A stretch of DNA of 52,804 nt from an uncultured Prevotella sp. Its GTDB lineage: Bacteria; Bacteroidota; Bacteroidia; Bacteroidales; Bacteroidaceae. Numbering within the stretch: position 1 is the stretch's first letter; the number at the start of each line of letters is the position of its first letter. Positions 27,035-34,271 of this stretch are shown piece after piece. The stretch is taken from contig CAMHTW010000024.1 of assembly GCA_946188165.1 (NCBI GenBank), forward strand, positions 1 to 52,804, read 5' to 3'. A program made the translations under genes and the position numbers. A model generated the notes under the pieces. It did no database searches. It saw nothing but the letters and a program-made list of their open reading frames with translations, and had not been told where the DNA came from.

Positions 27035-27097
27035 AATCTTTACGAAAATGTTTACGATTATGGTAGCACAAAGCACGTGCCATTCGTGATTGTTCTA

Positions 27098-27202
27098 GCA
27101 GCGTTGCAGTAACTGACAGCAGCGTTGCAGTAACTGACAGCAGCGTTGCAGTAACTGGCAACAGCGTTGCAGTAACTGACGGCAGCGTTGCAGTAACTGG
27201 CA
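27098..27202. repeat. Five 21-bp direct repeats (iteron-like)
   Basis: Five head-to-tail units share CAGCGTTGCAGTAACTG, with variation only at the first base and near the end of the unit. They lie upstream of the primase/helicase operon and downstream of the 644-aa gene terminator. Their length and perfect phasing (two helical turns) are typical of iterons at replication origins or of operator arrays. Confidence 0.85.
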
Positions 27203-27212
27203 ACAATGTCAC

Positions 27213-27243
27213 AAAAAAAGGCTATCTGCAAAGCAAATAGCCT
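27213..27243 (-). terminator. Intrinsic terminator of the 644-aa gene
   Basis: On the minus strand GGCTATTTG and CAGATAGCC pair around CTTTG, followed by seven T. It is 16 bases after the stop codon. Confidence 0.88.
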
Positions 27244-27259
27244 AAACTTTCTTTATAGG

Positions 27260-29194
27260 TTATTCAGTTATAAAGTCCCTTTCTGCTTGACTGAGGAGCT
27301 TGTTGTATTTTTCTTGAAGTGCCTGATAAACATCATCCAATTCTGTATATAACTGAAGACTTCTTGCATCAGTTATTCCCTCATACGACCATGGATAGGG
27401 TGTGTTATAGCGGATATAGTATTCTTTTGTAATATCATTAATGGCATTTTTCGTAAAGGGCATCCGGCAAGGAGGATTAACATCAAGTTGTAATTCCTTA
27501 GCCAATTTTTCAAAAACTGCATATTGAGGAGTAGATTTGTCTTGGGGTTCTTTAAGGCTTTTCATGTCGTACATAATTCCACTGTCGACAGCAAAACGAT
27601 ACACAGCCTTCCATTGCGTTGGTTTCTCGAAGAGATATTCTCCATCATGTTTTTTCTTTTCGATTACATGCAACACAGCAGACTTGAAACATTGTTTTCT
27701 TTCCGCCCAGGTAATCTCACGTACTGAGTTGTTTGGGGTCTGAGACGGTATTTCTGACGTTTTGTCTTTTGGTGGTTGCTGTGGAGTAACAGAGGGCTTT
27801 ATTTTATCGACAACGCTCCCTTCTTCTAATTGCTTCAGATATACGCGGCCCTTATCAAGTAGTCTTACTGCTTCGGGGCTATGACCTTCAATCCATGCTA
27901 CCTGAATGTATCCCTTTCCCTCTAATTTGTCAAGGATGGTGTTAATTTCAAATTCTTCCAGGTCTTCATACTTTGTTTCGTCCCCAGAATCAATTGCACG
28001 TAGAACCAACAATTCAGGATTCACCTGGTACCCTTTCTCAGTTCGGATTTTCTTCAGGTACTTAATATAACTATTCATTACCCCACGGACGAGTTCGATG
28101 TCAGAATCTGAGATATAATCAAACAAAGCCTCCGATTCTTTGTTGAAGGCTATTTCATGTGGGATTATAGTGTTGACGTAAAATTCGTACTCCCAATCCC
28201 AGTCCCATGTTTTTGGGTCATCTCGATGTTCTTGTCTGAACTGTTCAAACCTTATCTGGGTATAGTTGGCAAACTGCTCTCTGATATCTTTTGGAATTTC
28301 ACAATTGTATTTAGTCAGTCGTTTAATCACAGTATCCATTCTGCTGTTAAACTGCAGCCAATAAGCTACAATACCTTTAGCCACTATCGGATTATCTTCT
28401 TCTTTCCTATTGACATCATCCAACATGCCTGTTTTCCCACGTGTCATCTCAACGAATCGGTAGATGCCATTTGATTGACAGATAGAACCATGCTTACCGT
28501 TTCGCCATCCCTCATAATAATAGCGTATGTTGTTGGCAGAAATTTTGTCAATCACGTTTTCTGCCATATTTACGCTTTTTGGGTCGCTATGGGTTCCCTC
28601 TTCTTTATAATCTTTACCCTGCGTTGGAATATGTTTCAAGAAAGCAACTGCTGTCTTATTGAAATGCTTCATCAGAAAGGTGTCTTTCACAATTTCTGGT
28701 TTCAGGCATGTTTGCCGTGCGTATAGTTTATATAGTAACCGTTCTGCACGAATAGCACGTTCCTTGTTGGTATCCAATTCTTTCCTGATATTGCAGTAGA
28801 GATATGCAGCCCACAGTATCACTTCTGTTGTAAATATACTCACCTTTCCTAGTATCATATACTCACCATCATATTGAAGATGTGGTTTATCGCCCCATTT
28901 CCTGGTTTCAAAATCCTGTAGCAGATTTATGTAGTTCTTGATATTTGGCCCTCCAAAATCCTGAAAAGCCATATAAATGACATCAGTAACCACAGACATG
29001 AAGTCATATATCGGCAGAACACCATCCATACAATATAGTATGTTCCTGTCATATTCGGCCTCACTTAAACTATCATCTTCAAATTCGTCATCGTCGTAAA
29101 GCCACTGTAACGAAGTAGCAAGAGCCTTTCCCCATGGAAGAATGCCATTGTCGAACTGTGAAGTGTCAGTAAAATTACGTTTTAACCTTACCAT
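27260..29194 (-). CDS. Uncharacterised 644-aa protein of accessory region
   Basis: I do not recognise this protein. It is soluble, with an acidic N-terminus (YDDDEFEDDSLSEAEYDRN), a long helical region (about 60-370), a possible winged-helix-like segment (about 385-460), a Pro/Ser linker (about 465-495) and a C-terminal domain (about 500-644) with KPTQWKAVYRFAVDSGIMYD. No signal peptide, membrane segment or catalytic motif is obvious. It is a single-gene unit with its own promoter and terminator, between the iteron-like repeats and boundary repeat B. Confidence 0.6.
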   Translation of the reverse strand: MVRLKRNFTDTSQFDNGILPWGKALATSLQWLYDDDEFEDDSLSEAEYDRNILYCMDGVLPIYDFMSVVTDVIYMAFQDFGGPNIKNYINLLQDFETRKWGDKPHLQYDGEYMILGKVSIFTTEVILWAAYLYCNIRKELDTNKERAIRAERLLYKLYARQTCLKPEIVKDTFLMKHFNKTAVAFLKHIPTQGKDYKEEGTHSDPKSVNMAENVIDKISANNIRYYYEGWRNGKHGSICQSNGIYRFVEMTRGKTGMLDDVNRKEEDNPIVAKGIVAYWLQFNSRMDTVIKRLTKYNCEIPKDIREQFANYTQIRFEQFRQEHRDDPKTWDWDWEYEFYVNTIIPHEIAFNKESEALFDYISDSDIELVRGVMNSYIKYLKKIRTEKGYQVNPELLVLRAIDSGDETKYEDLEEFEINTILDKLEGKGYIQVAWIEGHSPEAVRLLDKGRVYLKQLEEGSVVDKIKPSVTPQQPPKDKTSEIPSQTPNNSVREITWAERKQCFKSAVLHVIEKKKHDGEYLFEKPTQWKAVYRFAVDSGIMYDMKSLKEPQDKSTPQYAVFEKLAKELQLDVNPPCRMPFTKNAINDITKEYYIRYNTPYPWSYEGITDARSLQLYTELDDVYQALQEKYNKLLSQAERDFITE

Positions 29195-29216
29195 ATTCCA
29201 ATACCATTATTGCCCG

Positions 29217-29224
29217 CAAATTTA
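29217..29224 (-). promoter_or_regulatory. -7 element (TAAATTTG) of the 644-aa gene
   Basis: The minus strand reads TAAATTTGCGG 22 bases upstream of the ATG. No clean -33 TTTG is visible. Confidence 0.45.
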
Positions 29225-29264
29225 CAACTTTTTCTTGGATTATCCATCATTCTGTATTGCAAAA

Positions 29265-29299
29265 TTGATGCAAGCATCATTTTGCACTCACTTATTGCA
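29265..29299 (+). repeat. 35-bp boundary repeat, copy B
   Basis: It is identical over 35 bases to copy C (30532-30566) and inverted relative to copy A. It contains the small palindrome GATGCAAGCATC and is followed by TTGCATTGCATTGCA. Confidence 0.85.
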
Positions 29300-29595
29300 A
29301 AATTGCATTGCATTGCATTTTTGCGAAAATTGAAGGAGGTGGAAAATGGGTAAAATAAAGGTAAATATTAATTTAACTATCTAATATATAATAACTTATA
29401 CTATAATTATACACTTACTATACTCTTACTATCTCTTTCTCCACTTCCTCGGAAAGTAAAAGCAATGCAATAACGCAATATCAATGCCCCTACATACGCT
29501 CCAGTACCTGTTCATTCCGGACGAGACGTAATCTCGTCGCTGGTGAGGTTACGGCTCGTGCCCCACGACATTACGGCTCGTCCTTTCAGTAGCAA
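29300..29595. other. Gene-free AT-rich spacer between two orphan genes
   Basis: It holds TGCAT repeats, then GGAGGTGG followed by ATG at 29346 with only 12 codons before a stop (possible gene remnant). AT-rich sequence follows (29350-29445), then GCAATGCAATAACGCAATAT at 29462-29481, which matches 23302-23321 at 19 of 20 bases. GACGAGA/TCTCGTC forms a hairpin, and TTACGGCTCGT occurs twice. No intact gene is seen. Confidence 0.55.
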
Positions 29596-29649
29596 TTTTC
29601 ACCCAAATGCGTTTTTATTTCCAAAGATTTTACTATCTTTGACTTCGTC
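29596..29649 (+). repeat. 54-bp direct repeat, copy 1
   Basis: It is identical to 30455-30508; it begins TTTTCACCCAAATGCG and ends TTTGACTTCGTC. The two copies flank the 163-aa gene. Confidence 0.88.
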
Positions 29650-29693
29650 TTAGATACTTTCGCTCGAAAATAAAAAGAAAAACAGTTTTTTCT

Positions 29694-29724
29694 TTTGTAT
29701 TTTGCTCGCTTATTCGTATCTTTG
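29694..29724 (+). promoter_or_regulatory. Promoter of the 163-aa gene
   Basis: TTTG, a 19-bp spacer and TATCTTTG (29717-29724) lie directly before the ATG at 29734, giving a leader of only a few bases. A closely similar sequence lies inverted at 30321-30357. Confidence 0.65.
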
Positions 29725-29733
29725 CAATTCGTT

Positions 29734-30186
29734 ATGGAATTGAATGGCAAATCAGTAGAAGAACTCATTGCTATGGTTCTAAATGATATTAATCAAAAGG
29801 GGTATTCATCTGTTCAGCCCTTTAGCATAGGCAAGGTGGAAGAGCGTATGATGTTATATGCACAGGCTAACGCTATTACACTTGCCAGCGATGAACTCTA
29901 CATGAGTGCCAAACAACTGCAACATTGCATGAGAGCATCAAAGGCAACAAAAGGTTTGGTGGTGGAAAACATAGAACTAATATCTTTTCCCTCTAATCGT
30001 TTTCAGATGGACCTATATTATGATGGCGAGTGCTTTATCTATACAAATGCTCAGTCGAAGTTCATAGTGCATCCCAACTACAAAATGAAGATAAGTCGGG
30101 AACTAGTGGTACAAGTGAACTTCATTACAGCGACTAAAATAAAAGACCCTGCCGAGTTTACCTTGCCTAAATATAAGAAAATATAA
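29734..30186 (+). CDS. Uncharacterised 150-aa protein
   Basis: I do not recognise this protein. It starts MELNGKSVEELIAMVLNDIN and has a helical first half with YMSAKQLQHCMRASKATKG. The second half is beta-rich (FQMDLYYDGECFIYTNAQSK). No signal, membrane segment or catalytic motif is visible. An earlier in-frame ATG at 29695 lies inside the promoter, so I reject it. The gene sits between exact 54-bp direct repeats and between inverted promoter-like repeats, which suggests a mobile or duplicated cassette. Confidence 0.55.
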   Translation: MELNGKSVEELIAMVLNDINQKGYSSVQPFSIGKVEERMMLYAQANAITLASDELYMSAKQLQHCMRASKATKGLVVENIELISFPSNRFQMDLYYDGECFIYTNAQSKFIVHPNYKMKISRELVVQVNFITATKIKDPAEFTLPKYKKI

Positions 30187-30212
30187 AAGCTGGCCACACG
30201 TGACCAGCTATG
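30184..30212 (+). terminator. Hairpin after the 163-aa ORF
   Basis: AGCTGG and CCAGCT pair around CCACACGTGA. The T-rich tail is weak (ATGTTTG). Confidence 0.5.
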
Positions 30213-30454
30213 TTTGAGTGAAGGAAACCAAGCGGCAAGGTCGAATTGCTCATCATCTCTGCATTCCTGCAGCCATGCCACCGTTCCGCACATCGTGGCT
30301 CTACTTGGCTTCTCCTTTCACGTTGCAAAGATACGAATAAACGAGCAAACTACAAAATAAATCGCGATATATTTTTAGTTTCGAGTGAAAGTATCTTCGA
30401 AATACTATTTCAAAGATAAGCACTTTTTCTGATATTTGCAACTTTTTCGCAGTT

Positions 30455-30508
30455 TTTTCACCCAAATGCGTTTTTATTTCCAAAGATTTTACTATCTTTG
30501 ACTTCGTC
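30455..30508 (+). repeat. 54-bp direct repeat, copy 2
   Basis: It is identical to 29596-29649, offset by 859 bases. Confidence 0.88.
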
Positions 30509-30531
30509 GATAATGCCAACGCTCGGCATAA

Positions 30532-30566
30532 TTGATGCAAGCATCATTTTGCACTCACTTATTGCA
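30532..30566 (+). repeat. 35-bp boundary repeat, copy C
   Basis: It is identical to copy B (29265-29299) and has one mismatch to inverted copy A (23322-23356). It lies 23 bases after the second 54-bp repeat. Confidence 0.85.
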
Positions 30567-30746
30567 TTATTGCATTGGTTTCCAGTTCATCGAGTCGATG
30601 ATTCGCCCGATGGAATAAACAAAAACAGAATAATAACACAGGCGCTCTTTGACAATTTTTTGGTAGATTTATTTGACCTGCGGTCGAATTTTGTCCCTAC
30701 TCAACAAAGGAAATGCAAACTTTTCTTTGTATTCGCTGCTCCAAAA

Positions 30747-30778
30747 TTTGGAAGTTTGACGGAAAATACCTATCTTTG
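30747..30778 (+). promoter_or_regulatory. Promoter of the MntA-like gene
   Basis: TTTG, a 20-bp spacer and TATCTTTG (30771-30778) lie eight bases before the ATG. The upstream CCAAAATTTGG stretch also occurs before dcuB (1081-1091). Confidence 0.65.
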
Positions 30779-30786
30779 CAACTGAA

Positions 30787-31083
30787 ATGATTGACAGAAC
30801 TGAATGCATACGTAAATTAGAGACCTGTAAGAACGTGGTGGCTGATAAGTTCGGCGTTCGTTCTATGAGGTTGTTTGGATCGGTAGCCCGTAATGAGCAA
30901 AACGAATCAAGCGATGTAGATGTATGTGTCGAGATGGAGCCAAGTCTTCTTAGGCGTTCAGGCTTGAAAATCTATCTTGAAGAACTGCTAAATTGTAAGG
31001 TGGATGTTTTGCGCATTCATAAGAATATGGATAATTATTTAGTCCAACAGATAGAAAGAGATGGAATCCTTATCTTTAACTGA
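30787..31083 (+). CDS. MntA-type nucleotidyltransferase (antitoxin-like)
   Basis: This 98-residue minimal nucleotidyltransferase has the motif MRLFGSVARNEQNESSDVDVCVEM with GS and DxD for metal and nucleotide binding. In MntA/HepT modules MntA adenylylates and neutralises the HEPN ribonuclease HepT. The partner gene downstream overlaps (ATG at 31061) but is truncated to 41 codons, so this protein is probably an orphan antitoxin. The leader is very short. The assignment of fold is firm; function is inferred. Confidence 0.82.
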   Translation: MIDRTECIRKLETCKNVVADKFGVRSMRLFGSVARNEQNESSDVDVCVEMEPSLLRRSGLKIYLEELLNCKVDVLRIHKNMDNYLVQQIERDGILIFN

Positions 31084-31186
31084 TAGACAGACTGCTCTCC
31101 ATATTCTTGACCGGATAGAAGAGGCTACTACACAGAATGGTTTCCCGCAGTGGAATTTGCCCTTATTGTATTCGGAATATTATTAA
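31061..31186 (+). pseudogene. Truncated HepT-like (HEPN) gene
   Basis: The ORF begins MESLSLTDRQTALHILDRIE, which matches the N-terminus of Bacteroidales HepT-like proteins from memory (normally about 110-120 residues). After about 23 residues it diverges into GFPQWNLPLLYSEYY and stops at 41 codons. The RxxxxH catalytic motif of HEPN ribonucleases, located in the C-terminal half, is missing. It overlaps mntA by 23 bases. A deletion or frameshift has removed the toxin. Confidence 0.65.
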
Positions 31187-31216
31187 CAATATTTAGCGAA
31201 AATAATGGCGGGAATG

Positions 31217-31248
31217 TTTGGTGGTTTCACGGATTTTTCGTACCTTTG
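31217..31248 (+). promoter_or_regulatory. Promoter of the second HU gene
   Basis: TTTG (31217-31220), a 20-bp spacer and TACCTTTG (31241-31248) match the consensus, with the extended -33 TTTGGTGGTTTC. The leader is about 145 bases and contains TGAACAAGTTCA, a palindrome of unknown role. Confidence 0.7.
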
Positions 31249-31398
31249 CAAATGTAATAGAGATTACAATTGCGACTGTTGGATGCGGCTCAGCATACTT
31301 GAACAAGTTCAGTCTGCGTTCGCCTTGCACCACAGTTGTAAGTAAGAAAGGCAGGAAAGTCCTGACCTGGATAATGTTTCACTTAATAATCTAATATC

Positions 31399-31974
31399 AT
31401 GAGTAAAATTCTTTACGAAGTTTACAAGAACGACATCAAGGACTCGGAGTCTGTGATGTATGGAAAGTGGTACGCGCGTCTGAAGAGCGTCGAGACGATG
31501 TCGATGACGAAGCTGGCCAAGCACATCAGCGAGCACGGCTCGGTATTCACCGAAGACGTGGTGGAGGGTGTGATGAAGAAGTTCAAGACTTGTCTGTTGG
31601 AGATGCTGCTGGAGTCGAAGAAGGTGAAGGTGGCCGGACTGGGCACGTTCTACCTGACCTGCGAGTGCCAGAAGGGTGGTGCCGACAAGGAGGAGGACTT
31701 CAACGTGAACCAGCACTTGAAGGCGCTGCACATCCGTTTCCTGCCCGACCAGACGCAGGAGGACAACCTCTCAAGCCGCGAGTTCCTGAAGAAGGCGGAC
31801 TTTGTGAACATCAAGACCTTGCTGTCGAATGGCAGCGAAGAGGCTCAGGCACCCAGCAATCCTTCAACGGGTGGCAGCACGGATGGTAACACTGGCGGCA
31901 GCACCGGCGGTAACAACGGTGGTGGTGACAACGGTGGTGGTGGCGGTGATGACGATGCACCGAACGAGAACTGA
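31399..31974 (+). CDS. HU-like DNA-binding protein with Gly/Asn-rich tail
   Basis: This 191-residue protein has an HU-like domain over about 1-130 (MSMTKLAKHISEHG, VKVAGLGTFYLTCECQ, HIRFLPDQ). A Ser/Gly/Asn/Thr-rich tail follows (about 150-180) and ends GDDDAPNEN, the same last residues as the paralogue at 126-686. The basic DNA-binding beta arm is not obvious. It has its own promoter and a strong terminator, with no smalltalk or amidase gene after it. Its position next to the primase/helicase region fits the tendency of these HU proteins to accompany BT4734/DUF3987 genes. Confidence 0.8.
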   Translation: MSKILYEVYKNDIKDSESVMYGKWYARLKSVETMSMTKLAKHISEHGSVFTEDVVEGVMKKFKTCLLEMLLESKKVKVAGLGTFYLTCECQKGGADKEEDFNVNQHLKALHIRFLPDQTQEDNLSSREFLKKADFVNIKTLLSNGSEEAQAPSNPSTGGSTDGNTGGSTGGNNGGGDNGGGGGDDDAPNEN

Positions 31975-31980
31975 ACGTAA

Positions 31981-32019
31981 AGAGGAGCGCGTCGGAAAGA
32001 CACGCCCCTCTTTTTTTTT
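31981..32019 (+). terminator. Intrinsic terminator of the second HU gene
   Basis: AGAGGAGCGCGTC and GACACGCCCCTCT pair around GGAAA, followed by nine or more T. Confidence 0.92.
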
Positions 32020-32047
32020 GTTACCGTTTTATCGTTGCCGGCAATGT

Positions 32048-34171
32048 TTACAAGCCACGTGCACGAAGGATGGCTGAGGCGTCGGGCTGCTGCATGCCGG
32101 TGAAGTCGGCAAACATCTGCATGAGGTCGCCCGTGTTGCCACGACTCAGTATCTTGTCGCGCATAGCCTGACCTGTTTCGGGCTTCAGGGCACCTAACTT
32201 GGCAAACGTGTCGGCCACGTTGACAGCCAACACCTCAGTCCACAGATAGCTGTAGTAGCCAGCGGCATAACCCCCACCCCACACATGGTTGAAGTAGCTG
32301 GTCTTGTAGCGCGGCGGAATCTGTGCATCGAGGATGCCGTACTGTGTCAGGGCCTTGGTTTCAAACTCAGCACACTTGTCGGGTGCAGGCACGTCCTTCG
32401 AGGCCAGCATGTGCCAAGCCATGTCGAGCGACGATGCAGCGAGGTTCTCGCCCAGGGCATAGGCCGACTGGAAATTGATGCTCTTCAGCATGCGCTCCTT
32501 CAGTTCGGCTGGCATGGGCTGGTTGGTCTCATAGTGGCGTGCATAGTGGTCGAAGACCTCGGGGATGGATGCAAACGACTCGTTGAACTGCGAGGGCATT
32601 TCCACAAAGTCGCGAGCCACGTTGGTGCCCGACAGTTTGTTGTATTCGCAGTTTGACAGCATGCCGTGCAGGGCGTGGCCAAACTCGTGGAACATCGTCG
32701 TCACCTCGTCCCACGTCAGCAGCGAAGGCTTGCCGTCAGGGGCTTTGGCATTGTTGCAGACGTTGAAGATGATGGGCTTCTGATTCCAGTGGCGGCTCTG
32801 CTCGGCAAAGCCATCCATCCACGCACCACCACGCTTAGACGGGCGACGGTAGTAGTCGCCATAGAAGAGTGCCAGCGACTGGCCGTCCTTGTCGATGACC
32901 TCGAAGACGCGCATGTCGGGATGATACGTAGGAATGTCGGTACGCTCCTTGAACGTCAGCCCATAGACGCGGTTGGCGGCATAGAACACGCCGTTCAGCA
33001 ACACGCTGTCCACGTTGAAATATGGCTTTACCTCGTCCTCGCTGATGTCCAGCATGGCTTTTTTCATCTTAGCCGAATAGTAGAAGCGGTCGTACGGTTC
33101 CAACTTGAAGCCGGCACCCTCGGTCTGCTGTGCAAACGCCTCGATGGCCTTCGTTTCAGCATCGGCCTTGGCCTTGTAGGCACTGACCAGCTGTTTCAGG
33201 AAATTGTTGACGTTGTCTGGCGTCTTGGCCATGGTGTTGTCCAACGAATAGGCGGCATAGCAGGGATAGCCCATCAGCTCGGCCTGTTCGGCACGCAACT
33301 TGGCCATCTCGCTGACAATCTTGAACGTATTGTACTTCGGATTGGTACCGTCGGCACGATGTATCGAGGCCTCATAAACCTTCTTGCGCAGTTCGCGATT
33401 GTCAAGCGTGGCCAGCGGAGCCTGCTGCGTGGTGTTCATGATGACAATGGCATACGGTGCCTTGCCACCACGACTCTCTGCATCCTTCTGACACTGAGCC
33501 ACATCGGCGTCGCTCATACCTGCCAAATCTTCCTTCTTGTCCACCCACACAATGGCGTCGTTGGTGGCAGCCTGCAACAGGTCGCCCCACTGCTGCTGCA
33601 GGTCGCTGATGCGCAGGTTGATTTCCTTCATGCGAGCCATCTTGTCGTCAGACAGAAGGGCACCTTTGCGCACAAAGTCCTTGTAGATTTCCTCCAACAG
33701 CTTCTGGTCTTCACCCGTCAGCTGGTCGTGCTGTTTATCATACACCTGCTTGATACGCTGGAACAACGGCTTGTTAAACGAAATCTCGTTCTGGAGGTCG
33801 GTCAGCATGGGCTGCACTTTCTTCTCAATCTCGCTCAGTTCGTCAGACTTGTCGGCCTCGGTCAGAGCAAAGAAAACGGTGGAGACACGTGCCAGCTGAC
33901 GACCGCTGTCCTCGAAGGGCAGGATGGTATTCTCGAACGTTGCCGAGTCCTGACAGTCCACGATGGCCTGAATGTTGTCACGCGTCTGCTGCATAGCCGC
34001 CTCGAAGGCTGGCATGTAGTCAGAGGTTTGAATCTTGCTGAAATCAGGCGCACCAAAGGGTAAAGAACTCCCTGCCAGCAGAGGGTTCTCGCGAGAGGTC
34101 TGCTGGCAGGCGTTAAATGTTAGCATCATTGTGGAAGCCATTCCAATAGCTAAAATAGTCTTTGGGTTCAT
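32048..34171 (-). CDS. M3-family zinc metallopeptidase (dipeptidyl carboxypeptidase-like), lipoprotein
   Basis: This 707-residue protein has a lipoprotein signal ending MLTFNACQQTS and the M3 peptidase fold. The zinc motif TMFHEFGHALHGML (HExxH) lies near residue 490, with the third ligand in the following EMPSQFNESF. The C-terminal RYKTSYFNHVWGGGYAAGYYSYLW is typical of Dcp enzymes. It would cleave dipeptides from peptide C-termini in the periplasm. The gene is separated from DUF4301 by a 100-bp palindromic repeat. Confidence 0.9.
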   Translation of the reverse strand: MNPKTILAIGMASTMMLTFNACQQTSRENPLLAGSSLPFGAPDFSKIQTSDYMPAFEAAMQQTRDNIQAIVDCQDSATFENTILPFEDSGRQLARVSTVFFALTEADKSDELSEIEKKVQPMLTDLQNEISFNKPLFQRIKQVYDKQHDQLTGEDQKLLEEIYKDFVRKGALLSDDKMARMKEINLRISDLQQQWGDLLQAATNDAIVWVDKKEDLAGMSDADVAQCQKDAESRGGKAPYAIVIMNTTQQAPLATLDNRELRKKVYEASIHRADGTNPKYNTFKIVSEMAKLRAEQAELMGYPCYAAYSLDNTMAKTPDNVNNFLKQLVSAYKAKADAETKAIEAFAQQTEGAGFKLEPYDRFYYSAKMKKAMLDISEDEVKPYFNVDSVLLNGVFYAANRVYGLTFKERTDIPTYHPDMRVFEVIDKDGQSLALFYGDYYRRPSKRGGAWMDGFAEQSRHWNQKPIIFNVCNNAKAPDGKPSLLTWDEVTTMFHEFGHALHGMLSNCEYNKLSGTNVARDFVEMPSQFNESFASIPEVFDHYARHYETNQPMPAELKERMLKSINFQSAYALGENLAASSLDMAWHMLASKDVPAPDKCAEFETKALTQYGILDAQIPPRYKTSYFNHVWGGGYAAGYYSYLWTEVLAVNVADTFAKLGALKPETGQAMRDKILSRGNTGDLMQMFADFTGMQQPDASAILRARGL

Positions 34172-34187
34172 TATTCTTTAATTTAAT

Positions 34188-34262
34188 TAACCACAGATTC
34201 CGCAGATTATACAGATTTCTATGCGCAGTTATAATCTGTGCAATCTGCGTAATCTGCGGTTA
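34188..34262. repeat. Imperfect 30-bp inverted repeat (CAGATT type)
   Basis: Arms 34188-34217 and 34233-34262 are reverse complements at 26 of 30 positions. Each contains three CAGATT units (TAACCACAGATTCCGCAGAT on the left). It lies between the DUF4301 stop and the M3 peptidase start. It looks like a dispersed palindromic repeat; it may also form a terminator-like stem. Confidence 0.75.
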
Positions 34263-34271
34263 TTATTCATC

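Larger units (their letters stand above)
30213..30786. other. Repeat-rich gene-free spacer
   Basis: No gene is seen. It contains an inverted copy (30321-30403) of the promoter-like sequence at 29650-29728, the second 54-bp repeat (30455-30508), boundary repeat C (30532-30566) with TTGCATTATTGCAT, and the promoter of the nucleotidyltransferase gene. Confidence 0.6.

Noticed and set aside
27091..27212. Possible CRISPR array (short regular repeats)
   Set aside because: The 21-bp units are directly adjacent with no spacers and no cas genes are near; they fit iterons or operators better.
26985..27212. Open frame encoding heptad VTATLLS repeats
   Set aside because: It is simply the 21-bp DNA repeat read in frame, runs into the 124-aa gene, and has no start context or composition of a real protein.
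23348..31186. Integrated prophage or conjugative transposon
   Set aside because: No integrase, relaxase, capsid or conjugation genes are present; only replication-type and orphan genes are seen.
32666..34063. Long 465-codon plus-strand frame
   Set aside because: It lies antisense to the clearly conserved M3 peptidase gene, and its residues look like a codon-shadow translation.
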